Positions 25,390-37,570 of a DNA stretch of 64,000 nucleotides are shown piece by piece. Position numbers and translations under genes: made by a program. The DNA is taken from the NCBI GenBank assembly GCA_946699065.1, contig CAMPDV010000285.1, positions 1 to 64,000 on the forward strand, written 5' to 3'. A model generated the notes under the pieces. It made no database searches. It was not told the DNA's origin and saw nothing but the letters and a program-made list of their open reading frames with translations. The stretch is from Loxodes magnus. Its lineage: Eukaryota > Ciliophora > Karyorelictea > Loxodida > Loxodidae. Position 1 is the stretch's first letter. Every line of letters begins with the position of its first letter.

Positions 25390-26570
25390 GGAATAGGTAA
25401 TCATTCTTATGAATTTTCTCTGCTTTAATAAAGTTTCTGTTCTCACGAGTAAAAATCTTCCTCATCCATAAAATTCTCAATTTCGAAACCCCTTATATAA
25501 ATTTCCTCGTCATCAGATTCGATAAATTTTTTGTATTTATCATTAATCATTAAATTAACTGTTCGTCTTCCAGCTTAATTGAAGTTTTAAATGTATAAAA
25601 TCTCCGTTCATGAATGTTCTTTCCTTGCATTACTCTTTTCCCTTTACTCTCTTTTTTGAATAATCTGAGTTAAATTTTTTTTCCAGATTTTCCCATTTCC
25701 CGATGGGAAGAATTCCGTTGCTCGCTATTTCAGTTGCTATTAGTTAAAATTTCTCCAGATATTCATTCTTATTTTTTTTAATTAGTAACATTTCCGCCAT
25801 CAATTTCAAGTGCTGTTTCAAATGTAGCCTTTTTTTCTTGCTCTCGGAAATGTCTTTAATTGCTTCTCTATTTCCATTGGAGTTCCTTATGAAGGTTTCT
25901 ACAGGTATTTTCTATTAATTGGAGTCTCGAATCTAATTTTACTCAGTTTTTCTTGTCTTGCTCTTGCATTACTCAAATATCATTCTCTAAACTTGCCATA
26001 AGCTCATAAACTCCGACTTTAGCTCTTCGGTCTACATTATGGACTTCATCATCATCTTCATGATTTATCAAATCCTTACTTAATACAGACATCTCTTCCT
26101 TCTGGGAGTTTAATTTCTCTTCGAGTTTTTTTATGTTTCTAATAAGTTGATGATCAGCTGTTTCATCTACTTAGAGTCCATTTGTTCTATTTTACTATGT
26201 TAAATGAATGGTAATAGGATCTATATTTAATTATCGTACTTTACCTTCTTCTTTTATTTTTTATTTTTTCGTTATTATTTTTATTGATTCAGTTAAGTGG
26301 TCTTTTTTTCAGTTTTCAATGGAGGTGTTGAGAGCTTTTTTAACTTTTCTGTTCGGAATTTTTATCTCAGTTCTTACTTGCTCCTTTATGAAAGAGATCC
26401 GCTTTATTTTAATTTGTTGGAGTTAGTATTTTTTATAAGCTCTTCTAATCTATTAAATAGTGCTGGTTATTTTTATTAAGAAGAGCGCTAAGTTGAAGAA
26501 GATGTGGTGAGATTATGTGCTTCTGACTTTCTCTCCTGTTCTGAGAAGATGGTAAAAAACCCTTTTTGAA
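25390..26570 (-). mobile_element. ORF1-like coiled-coil element
   Basis: Minus-strand frames give a charged, coiled-coil-rich protein (LIRNIKKLEEKLNSQKEEMS, VYELMASLENDIWVMQEQDK) followed by basic segments. A 300-bp part (25539-25855) recurs at 8040-8343, so this is repetitive DNA. The charge pattern and length resemble retroelement first ORFs. Family unproven; old copy. Confidence 0.45.
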
Positions 26571-27305
26571 CCCTTCTACCATTTTTATTAAATAATTTAT
26601 ATTAATTTAGTTTTTCTTGAATTTCTTTTAGTTTCTCGTTCATTAATACTATTTTATCTTTAAACCTTTATTTTCTAATTTCATTTCTTCTTCTTCCTCC
26701 TGTCTTATCTATCTTGATTCTGTCAGTTTTGTTGCAACTAAGATATCTTGCACTTGTAAATTTTACTAGAATGGCAGTAAAGCTTGCTGGATTTCAGTGG
26801 CCTTTAATACGTTTCTTCAGAGTTAATTTATATTTGCTGCATTAAAATTTTAAATTAGGTTTTTGCAACATCAACACAATTAATATTCTCTTCTTAAGAA
26901 TCACTAGTTGCTCAATTTCCATAGGTATTGACGCTTCTATTACTTAAAGTTAATTTATTAAATTTACTTTGAAAATTATTCTCTATCTTTTTCCTAATTC
27001 GCCATAGTTGCTCGATTCTTGTATTAGTTCCTAATTTCTTTCCTTTAAGTTTTAATTTCATCTCTAGCTATTAGAAGTTATGATTCTAATCGTTATAAAA
27101 GTTCAACTTTATCAGGAACTTTTAATTTCTCTTGAGCTAAATCCAGAAGGCCTACCTTCGTTACAAAATGGTATAGTTGTTTTTGTCTAGTACTTGGTGC
27201 ATTGAAAGGAGAAGATTGCTTTTTGTTTTACTCTCTTAATCCTATTATTAAATTTTTCTTGTTCTATTTCTTTTAGAATATATTTGCTTAATTCTGCCAT
27301 TTTTT
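26571..27305 (-). mobile_element. ORF1-like element upstream of the previous one
   Basis: A minus-strand frame starting MAELSKYILKEIEQEKFNN near 27300 continues with Q/N-rich and coiled-coil-like segments (LMNEKLKEIQEKLNQ) and runs towards the 25.4-26.6 kb element in the same orientation. The two may be parts of one roughly 1.9-kb element. No zinc knuckle was clearly read. Confidence 0.35.
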
Positions 27306-28087
27306 ATAATCCCCTTTTATTAATTAAATAGCTATAATTATATAATTAATTTCTTACTTTTTAAATTAATAATTATGCATTATACTTAGATTTCTAACTA
27401 TATGACACACTGTCATAACAATATTTAAAGCTATCACTATAGTAATATAAGACTAAACTAATAGCACCTAAAAAAGAGATTTAATTGGTGAAATAGATAC
27501 AAGTTAGTTTACGGCTTTGACACTAGACTATAGGATTGAAATATATAACAGATATCATTAGCTACTAGCCTAAATAATATAATAACTTTAATTTAGTTTT
27601 AAAAAAGGGGTAAGTAAAAGCAATTAATTTGTATAGATTTTATAAAATGTTCTGATAAAGACTAAATATTTCTACATTATTGATAAAACTTAAACCAAAT
27701 TCTATTCTAGTTTATTTTGACTTAGATCATAAAAATTTCTGATCATTCTGAAATTCTTCTTTTAATTAAAAGTATAAAATGATTATCTAGATTAAACTGA
27801 TACAATTCTAAAATCATTTGAAGCTAAAATATTTACAAATAAACCAGATATTCTAAACTGGTTAATAATTATAAGATTTATGAATGCAAGCAAAGTAAAA
27901 AGAGTTAATGCTTATTGATTTCCTTTTATTAGATATTAAAGATAAATAGGGTATATTAAATAGCCTTAATTAAATTAAATTTAAACTAAAAGAGTTTTTT
28001 GACGTCTTTAATTGCAAGAATTGCTTCTTTCAATTATAGATGTTAGTAAATGTTTTTAAATAGTTTTTTAATCTTGTTTACATCTCA

Positions 28088-31000
28088 TCATTTTTCTTTA
28101 ATTAGTTCTTCTTTCTATTCATCTTTAGCTTCTTCCTTTTTTGCTTTCTCCATTTCTAGAATCTCAAGTCTCCTTGTCATTAGCTTCTTATGAAATATTT
28201 TGATCTATAAGTCTAAATACTCCAATTTAGACCTTGAAAATGAGTTTAGATATTCTTGATCGTATAGTATAAGGCGCCTTAAGTCATAATTTCCGATATT
28301 TTCCGATAATCAATTCATTATATTAGAATAGTACACACATTTAAAGATATGCTCGAAAGTTTCATACTCTCCACACATACAAAAGGGATTATCAATGGGG
28401 TAATGACGATCTTAAAGATCCTTACGGAAATTATAAGTTTAGGTTCTAAGTTTATATATATTGATAATTTCTCGTCTATACTATTTGTTTAATTTAGTAT
28501 AAGTAATTTGTGGAAATTGTTAAAGATTACCAAATTATTCAGTATATACTCTAGCTGTTTTCATCCTCATAAATTTTTTAGTAGCTACTTTGTAGAAATA
28601 TTGTTGTATTTTTTCTCTTACATGTTTAGTAAAAGTTTTAAGATTGGTATTATTCTATTAATTCTGCAGATCGATATTATAAAGGTCTGATAATTGCTAC
28701 ACTTAATCGTAGTATTGAAATCCTTTTTTCCATATATTAATGAAAAGAGAGCCTATTGTTGATCTTGGAAAATCAGTACTTTCTTATTTAATTTTATGGT
28801 AGAATCTGAAGAATTTTATAGCCATAATGTGCTTAAAGGGTAATCAATTCAGGTCTATATAACATGATTCATTAAATGTTGAAGTTGCTACTTAAAAAGC
28901 TTTTCTTGAAATTAATCTCATGCTTGATTCTATTCTGTTCAGAACTCCAGTTACTCCTTTTTGAATACTTCATGGTACTAAGTCTCCTCCATATTCTGCT
29001 TTAGGTAATGTAAAAAGTCTACATAAAGTTTTAAAATGTCAAGGAGTTACATTCTTATATCTCATCAGTTAAAAAACAGCTTTCTTCATTGCAGCTATAT
29101 ACTTGAATGCAGTTTCTTTGCAATGGGGATTTAAGTTCTTCTTCTAATGTAGAATAACTCCTAAATATGTTACTTGTTCTTTTTAAGCAATTGGCTAATT
29201 TCCTAATTATAAATTTAAAATTTATTATTTCTGATTTTTCTTTAGAAATTAGATGCATTCGGATTTGGTAACATTAATCTTTAAATGTGTTCATGCAAAA
29301 ACTTTATTTGCTTCATTTATTAAATTCTACATCTACTTTGCAGATTTGGAAAGAAGAATAAGATCATCTGCCCATCCTCTACAAGCGAAGCTAATACTTG
29401 AATCCTGGCATTTAAATCCCAATTAGTTACTTTTACTTTCCAGATATCTAATTACTATGTCATAATACAATAATGCTAAAACTGGTCCATGAGAACTTCC
29501 TTACATAACTCCATTGTTGAACTATAAAGTTCTGGTGCTCTTACCATCTATGATAAATGAAGAATTTAGGTTTTTATAAAACGATTCTAAAGCTATTATT
29601 ATTCCAAGTGGTAGTTTAACTCTCTTAAGTTAATCAAACAAGAGTCTTCTTTCTATTGAGTCAAACATTTTTTCAACGTCTATCAGTGTTGCTATCAATT
29701 TAGTCTTACCTTTAGCACATTTCCGATATTTATCAATTATTTGTTATATTATTCAAATTTATTAAGTTGTTTATCTGTTTTTCATAAATCCCATTTATGA
29801 AGGGTGAATCAAATTTCTCTAATAAATCAGATTGTATAGTCTTTTTGTTAAAGCTTTATCATATAGTTTTAGAATAGTATTAATAAGAGAAATAGGTCGT
29901 CAGTTTTTCCAATCATCTTTATTTCCTTTTTTAAATATTGGAATTATCACCGATATATTTAATTCCTAAGGGATTCTTCCAAGTCTTAGCATATTATTCA
30001 GAAAAGAATGAAGAATTATTAATAAATATTATCCACCATATTTCAGAAGTTCGCCTTTTATTCCATCTGGACCAGCTGCTTTTCCATTCGGAATTTCTTT
30101 TATAATTTCTTATATTTCTTTTATGGTAAAAAGATCAAATCCTTACAAATACGAGAGTGGATAATCTTTAATTTCTTAAATATTATCGTATATTTTATCT
30201 ATTTTTTAATTACTAAGATTTATCTATTCTTGAGTTAGATTATAATGCTTGTTAAAAACACAATTTTCCCATGATTCAATGAATTTATTTTTGATTTCTT
30301 AATTAAAGTTCATAGTATTTCTCTTCAAAGGATTTAGAATTTTCTTAGCCTGTGAAAAAATTTCCCTAGAATCTCCATTAAGAAGTAGAAATTTCTTTTT
30401 TGCTTTATTTTTTTTAAATTTTCATAGATTATACTTGAAGTCTTTCCAAAGTCGTTTTGCTTCCTCATGAAGATTAGTTACTTGCTAGTTTATTCTTCCA
30501 AATCTTACGTGAGCTTCCTTATATTCTGAGTTAGTTCTTTTTGCCTCTATATATTTCTTTGTGAGAGCTCGAGGAAGTTTGTTATAATTTGAATCTGGAA
30601 TAAACGAACCTAATGTTTGATCAGCATTGTCTTAAATATTACTTTTGATGCATTCATATTAATCTTCAAGATTATCTTAATCTATTTAAAAGAATTCTAG
30701 ATAAGTTTGTAGGAAAGATTCTTAATATTTTTATCTATCTATTGCATCTTATAACCTATTTATTTTATATTTTCTCTGAGTTATCTTTTCCCAATATACT
30801 ATAGAATTATTGATAAAGTCGACAGTGATTGGAATATGATCAGAAAATAAACTATTATTATGAGCAGTGAAATTTGCAAACTAATTAACGTTCAAATGGT
30901 TGTTTATAATGATATAATCATTACAATACGTTTTTCCTGTTCCTTTGTGAATACATGTATTAATGTTGCTATCATTCACTATCTCAAGATCGTTTTATAG

Positions 31001-31477
31001 TAAGAATTCTTATAGTCTAATGTTATTATCATAAGCATTTTCAGGATTATCACCGAAGCCTTATAAAAGAGCATTGAAATCTCCCATTAGTATATGTGGA
31101 TTATCATTATATAAATTCAGCAATGTATTTAGTTGTTCATAAGCTAAATCTTTAACATCTTAACTTTTTCCATTATCAGGCATGTAACAAGACGTGATTA
31201 AAATATTATCCAGTTTAATTGTTATGAATCTATTTATTTCTTTTTCAACTTATATATGTATTTCTGTACTATTAAATTCTTCTCCTACAATTAAGCATAC
31301 ACCTCCTCCTTTTCCTGAGTTCTTAAAATATGTTTTAAATCCATTTATCAATATTGGAGGAAAGTCATCTTTTTATCAGGTTTCGTTTATTGATAAAATA
31401 TCTATACTGTTATCTCTGATAAATTCTTCAATATTCAAGCACTTGCTCGCTATTCCATTAATATTTATATGTCCCAT
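28088..31477 (-). CDS. LINE ORF2: AP endonuclease plus reverse transcriptase, 1129 aa, unbroken
   Basis: ATG at 31477 sits after ORF1, and the frame reaches a tandem TGATGA (28085-28090) after 1129 codons. Residues 1-225 are an APE-type endonuclease (INETW; GKGGGVCLIV; LMGDFNALLQ; FSDHIPITVDF). About 440-800 is the reverse transcriptase: IPNGKAAGPDGIKGELLKYG, NWRPISLINTILKLY, LIDVEKMFDSIERRLL, GVMQGSSHGPVLALLYYD, WADDLILLS (motif C at residue 702) and QVTYLGVIL. Residues around 1025-1045 form the C-terminal zinc finger CMCGEYETFEHIFKC. The enzyme nicks target DNA and copies its RNA there. Gln in GVMQG is TAA and Trp in NWRPIS is TGA, so the element uses the host code. Confidence 0.88.
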
Positions 31478-31494
31478 CTTTATTTTTTAAATTT

Positions 31495-34003
31495 ATTAGT
31501 CCTTTCTAATTTTTTCCGAGCCTGCAGATAGACCACTTTCGTAAATGCAAATGCTTTTCTATCCTTATTGGTTAATCTAAATATGTACTAATCTTTTTCC
31601 ATACTCAGGATGTTAATGAAAATATTGTATCAAAATATATATTACTTACGTCGTATATTTTTTAAGTAGCTTTCTATCTATATCAATTTTACTTTTCACA
31701 CTATCACATGTACCTTATTCTAAATCTTAAGTAACTGTGACATATCTACCTTATATATTGTGCATTTCGTACTATGGACGTCTTCAAGTTTCGGATTTAA
31801 TAAACTTTTAAAGTTATAGACTAGTCAGATTGAAATAACATATTATTTAATCGCACTCTTTTTTATTATTATGTTTACTCATACGTTTTGCTGGCGGAAT
31901 TGTTTTATCTTCTTCTTCATGTTTCCTTTTAAGAATATTAAGATTAATATTGGAAGATAAGGTTTAATTCTGATAAATAGCATCAATCGAATCTGTTTAG
32001 TTTTATTAATCTTTTTTTCATCTTTTAGTAGAATAATTAAATATATCTTTTTTCAAATTTTAATTAAGTTTTTAAAACTCTTCTATTTTTATCTCAAGTG
32101 TCTACATATTTTGGGTACTTTAAATGAATTTTAAGTTGAGTTAGTGATATTAATGCTATAGTAAAACAAAATCTTCATCTGGCAATTTTATTTGACAGTA
32201 TTAGTTATTATGTTATGTTATAATAGTATTAGTTTATGCTTCCTATTAATTATTTTAAGTTTACATTAACTTGTCTTGCTTGATTATATTTGTTTGAGTA
32301 AATTTTTGACACAAAAAAGCTGTTTATTATTTATTTATATTATCTGTTTAGATAATACTATCCTTTGTTTAAATATTTCCATATAATGTTTAAGTTTATG
32401 CATCTACAAATTACTTCTTCTAAAATTACTATTAATTACTGAATTCTTTTGTATGTTAGATTTAATTCTAAAATAATTCTTTATACATTTGAATTTCCTT
32501 ATTTTTTAATAGAATTTAATTTTGAAAAGCTATATTTATTTCATATTTTTATTATCTTTACTTATCTAATTCGATTTTAAAAGTTAAAATTTCCATTTAA
32601 GCTTTCTATTCTTAATCTATAAATTACTTATTTTAGTTTTATAATTTTTAATATTAAGAATATAACTCTTGGAGTTAAATTTCGTTTATTATTTTTTATT
32701 AGGTAATTTGTTGAAGTAAATATTAGTTCTATTCTAATATAGTCTATTGATTTCCTTGCTAAGTTTTATTTAGAAAGTTATCTATTTCAATTTAAGTAAA
32801 ATTTTTAATTTTATTAAAGTTTTGGCATAGTGAATTATTTGCTCCTATCGTTTAAGCTTAAGTAAAGCTTTAATTAGCATTGGCTTCAATTTGAATCTCT
32901 TAATTAGATTATATTTCATATTTTGAATTGACTTAATTCTCATAGTTTTTCTATTATATCTAAATTTCTTGAAATATACTAATTATTTCATCTGTTTAAA
33001 CTATTTAGTTACTGTAATAAGTGGAGAAGTTTGTTTAAGTAATTTTATGAACTAGTTATTTTGATAGCATTTTTTTGTGATATTGCTATATATCAGATTT
33101 GATTGACTAAAAATTGTTCTATAATTGCTTATATTTCTAATAAATTTTATTTATATAAGTTTTATAATATATTTTGGATATTTCTTAGTTACTTATCAAT
33201 GTTTCAATATCTCGTTCATATTTTGCTTTTATATTAATTAACATTTCATTTAATTATTGGTTCTTATCTATAAGTCTTTATATATTATGTTTAAGTTCTT
33301 TTATTTCTAAGGTAAATAAATTCTCATTAGACTAATTAATTATTTAATTTTATATTACATTTCTTAAATCAGCAGTTTAATTTTAAGCTTGTTTGCTCTG
33401 AAGATCAGGTAAATAATGATTATTTGAATTATCAGGATTAGTAGTATTATTTTATTTCTGATTAATTTCGTTATTTGAAATTTAATAGAATTGTTAATTA
33501 GTATTATTCAAAAATGAATCTTAAGTTTATGTTATTTTTGACTACCATAAAAGGATATCTTTATTTGAATTTTAATTAGGATTTGAAGGTATATCTTTTG
33601 AATTCTAACTATCTAAGATAATATCTTATTTTTGGAAAGATTTCTTAGGTAATCGTTTCGTATCTTTCGCGGTATTATTTTAGGCGGTTAATCTGTTCAT
33701 CTATTTATAGGTTGATTTCACTTTCCTAATCCGCTACAATTAATATCCACGTTGAAGAGAGTTCCTAAGTAGTTTTAATGGGACGCGTATGAATTTGTTT
33801 TCCGGTTTTTGACTACAATTTTTAAGTAGTTGTCTTAATAAATTCATTATTAGGTTTACTTATTTAATTTGTAGTTACTCCAAATCTTTCGTTTGGAGAT
33901 TTTAATGCACCTGCCTATGCTTTTCCTATGAATTTGCAGCTTCTTTGAAATTAATTAAAGAAGAGTCACTATTAAAAACTAGTGAATTCTATATTTCGTC
34001 CAT
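31495..34003 (-). mobile_element. ORF1-like region of the LINE
   Basis: Starts at ATG 34003 (MDEIQNSLVFNSDSSLINF). An acidic/coiled-coil part follows (QESEINLQIDEQINRLKQY, about 33.65-33.75 kb), then long N/Q/K-rich coiled-coil-like sequence, and a compact C-terminus (GRYVTVTQDLEQGTCDSVK ... HPEYGKRLVHIQI, 31750-31540) just before ORF2. The best-looking segments lie in more than one frame, so either the copy has shifts or my frame choice is imperfect. The C-terminal segment is in phase with ORF2 and no TGA lies between, so an ORF1-ORF2 read-through product is possible. Confidence 0.45.
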
Positions 34004-34127
34004 TTTTTTTTTTTACTTAAATAGCCTTAATCTAATATTATATTAATTGTTCTAAAATAAATTAGTAGCTCGCTAAAATTTCTATTGAATTAGATATTTA
34101 AGTTTAGTAAGAGAGTTTACTTATAAT

Positions 34128-37100
34128 ATGTAGCACCTTAGTAGCAATATGCACTAACAGAATACTAATTAATCAATTGTCTTTAAAAACCTTAATGAGC
34201 TTAAGCAGGAAACACCTTTAATGGTACAAAATATGAGTACTGACTAAATATTTCCCAGAAAATAAATGATCAATTAAGGAGCTAAATTAGAGTTTGAGCC
34301 TTAAACTTTACCCAATTAAAATCCACTAAATTATTAATAAAATACATTTCGAAACTAAAATGAGCCTTAGGAATTCTTATTGACTAGTCCTATAAGCTAT
34401 TAAGTTGGATAATAAGAGAATTATGGGCCACAAATTTAATATAATGAATAAAAGTTTCAATTAGAATTATAGTATGTAAACCAGATTTAAAACAACAACT
34501 TAAATTTCTAGTAAGAAAGATAAAATTAACCATTTCCCGTTAATTACTTCTAAAATAATCAACAGAACTTCTAATATACTGGAAGCTTAAATCAAGCTCC
34601 TATCCAGAATTAAGAGTTCTAAACAACTTCAGATTTAAATGAAATTAAAAAATAATACAATTTCTAACTAATTAACTAGGCTAATTGTTCCAATCTTCCT
34701 TAAGCATCATAAATCCCTCAATAACCTAATTTTATTTACTAATAAAGTTATCCTTCTTAAGAAATTTCAAGCAAGTAGAACTAGAATTAAAATGTAGAAA
34801 GCTAGCAGATAAAAAATAACTAAGAGCTATAAAATCCATTTAAGAGAACTTAAGAATATTAATTTGGAATGAAAGCTCCAATTAAGTAAAATTAAGTAAG
34901 TAATAATTAGGAAACAACTAATTAGAATCAATTTATCAATTTGCCTTCTTAATAATAAAATCAGATCAACTTTTAGCCCTAGTTTTCTAACTTAACTCAC
35001 GCCTACAATTTTAAGTTAAATTAGTAAGGTTTGCAGCTTCCGTGGGATTAAGATCCAAAATTCAAAAACGAATAAAATACTTAGCAAAATCCCCATTAGC
35101 CATAATAATTAAACCTTAATTAATTTCCTAAGATGGGTAGTGCAAAAAATAGCTAGGAGCTTACAATCTAGAATTAATAATAAATTTAGTAGCGTGGCTA
35201 AATATAATTGAAAGAGGATCATATAAGCATAAGAAAAGATTTACGATACTTGTTGAACGAAGTAAGCAATAATTACTAGAAGTAAAAGAAACTACATGAT
35301 ATGAACAGAGCTTATGATGCTTACAGAATAGTTTCCAAAGATGGAAATAACTTCTACAGAGCGGTTGGAGTAGCTTATTTAGAACATTTGATTAGATAAA
35401 CAACTCCTATATAAGAAATAAATTGGTTTATCTATAAAGTACAAAGCAAGCAGTAGTAGTTTATAGATCTAAACTTTGAAATTTCAACTAGAGAAGGCAA
35501 ATTGGACAGTTCAATTATAATTAAAAAAGTCCAAAGTTATTTGGAAAAGTTAAGACTAATGAAATAGTAGAATAAGATTAAATAAGCCTTCCAGATATTA
35601 GAGAACGATATAAGGAATAATAATGAATAAATAGATACTAGTTTAGTCTGGTATTTAAGAATGGTAAATGCTAACTTTATTGATGACAACTGAAACTAAA
35701 ACTTGAAGTTCTCAGAAAGGACCACTATTAGTATAGGCCGATTGATTAATAAAAATGTAATAAAATAAGGAGAAGAAGGTAAAGAAATTTGAACCTCTAG
35801 TTTAGCTCATGCTCTTAATATAGTAATATAAATAGAGAATTCGACAGAGGAGAGTTAAGTACTAGGATTAGATAGTAAATAAGGTTTAAACGGATAAAGT
35901 CTACCAGCTATCTATATCTTACTAAATTGTAGAGATTACAAGATACTTTACACAAGAGAGGTTACTTCCATAGACGGATATAACATTTTTGATGAATAAT
36001 TTCAGGAGGAATTCGTATAAGTCCCTCAATACCTGCTATAAAATACTTATTAGAAGCCTCTTTATTATTGCTAAGAGAGGGACTTAAGATAAACGCAATA
36101 AAATATAGAAATAAAGAATCTTCAGCTTAAAGCCTGCCAAACTAATGCTTTAAAATAAGAAAATGAAGATATAACTTCATCAAGAAGATAAATAGAAAAG
36201 CTAACCTAAGAAAATGAATAATTTAAACTTTTACTACGCCAAAAGAATGTAAAAGAAAGTAATAACTTGAAGGAAATAGAATAGCTAAAAGAAAAAATTA
36301 ATCAATTAACCTAAACAATCTAATAATTTCCTTAGCCATATAAGAAAGTATAAAACCCTAATTAATTAAATATCATATAAGTATAGCCAGCAGGGTAAGA
36401 AAATGCTTAATTGTAAAACTAATATCAAATTCAGATAAATTCAGGATATCTCTTGCTAGAATCATAGTACCTAGTATGCTAGAATCTTGGATGCAATCTA
36501 TAGAGCAACAATACTTATACATTAATAAAATGTAAGCACACTTTTCATAGAGAGTGCATCTAGCATGAGTTAGATTAGAAAAAGCATAGAACTTTTAAAT
36601 GTTTAAGGCCTGATTGTTTCAGTGAATTTACTCTTTAGGATTATGAAAAGTTCACAGGTTTTTAGGTTTAATAGTAAGAGGCAAGTGTGAAGGAGAAATA
36701 AGAAATTGAGCATGAGTGCTAAATATGCTAAGAATAATTATAGGTGAACTAGATGATAACACTTAATTGTAATCATTTATTCTGCTGTAATTGCATCCAA
36801 AGCTTTGCCTAAAACTAAATGAGTTAAGGAAAATGCTAAATGGAAGATTTAGTATGTCCTTATATAACAAAAGAAGGTTAAAAATGTAATTGGCCCATTG
36901 AAAGAGGTTGGGATGGAAAGAGTGAATATGGAATAATTCAGTATGTTACTAACAAAGAATAGCTAGAAAAATTAAACTAATATAGATTGAATCGAATGAA
37001 AGGAATCATGTAAGTTAGCTAAATATAGACGTTGTCCTAATTCTTAATGTAGTGCGTTGTTTGAAATCCCTGAAGAAGCTGTTTAAGCGTAATGCATTGT

Positions 37101-37570
37101 ATGCAAAACAAGGTTTTGTTCTCGTTGTTTAGAATATCCTCATACTGGTAGCTGTTAATAACAAGCAATTTAGAAGGTAATTTTTGATTATATTAGGCTA
37201 GAGAATAAGCTCGTGCTGCTGGATTGGATATTAGGAAGTGTCCTTATTGTGGAGATTTTGCGACAAAAGATTCAGGTTTTTAGCATGTTACTTGCAATTA
37301 ATGCAAAAAAGACTGGGCTTTCTGCTGTGAACAAAAAAGAAATGTAAGCATATTTAATTTTAGCCTATAATCTCGCACGGTAACCATTATCATGCTCAAG
37401 GTTGCTGATGTGGAGCTAATTGAAAAGGTTTAGATCAAATGAAGCAAAATTGTGAAGAATGCCAAAGATTAAGAAAGTTATGTCCAAGACCAGGAAAAAT
37501 AAATCCTGATTTATTAGCTTTCAATAAAATAGCAGAAGAAGAAAGAAATATAAGAGATAGAGTAAAATGA
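34128..37570 (+). CDS. Pseudo-otubain / RING / RBR protein 1 (1127 aa, inactive-looking ligase)
   Basis: ATG 34128 to TGA 37568-37570, with introns 37010-37028, 37177-37196 and 37344-37363 (19, 20, 20 nt; GTAA...TAG) that restore one frame. Residues 1-390 are Q/N-rich. Residues 395-612 resemble otubain (peptidase C65): DGNNFYRAVGVAYLEHLI, LVWYLRMVNANFI, SLAHALNIVIQIE, PAIYILLN. Asn408 sits where the catalytic Cys of DGNCFYRA should be and Asp603 where the His of GHYDILY should be. A coiled coil and a RING-like unit follow (C784 on; LIKCKHTFHRECI), then an RBR module: RING1 from C864 (CQICQEQL), IBR (RRCPN..C..FCSRCL) and RING2 (CPYCG..C..C). The RING2 transthiolation Cys is Phe1038 (GFQH, against GCEH in the paralogue). 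It may bind ubiquitin without catalysis (inference). Confidence 0.85.

Larger units (their letters stand above)
27960..34010 (-). mobile_element. LINE (APE-type non-LTR retrotransposon), apparently near full length
   Basis: The element reads on the minus strand: an ORF1-like region (34003-31495), then an endonuclease/reverse-transcriptase ORF2 (31477-28088), then a 3' region with a palindromic AATTAAAGACGTC / GACGTCTTTAATT-type block near 27995-28050 that recurs at the 3' end of another LINE copy (58830-58900). Ends are approximate; target-site duplications were not identified. ORF2 is unbroken, so insertion may be recent. The 5' end lies about 120 bp from the start of the plus-strand otubain-like/RBR gene. 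Confidence 0.8.

Noticed and set aside
31194-31490. Plus-strand open frame of 98 codons
   Set aside because: It is the antisense of the start of the LINE endonuclease, whose motifs are clear on the minus strand.
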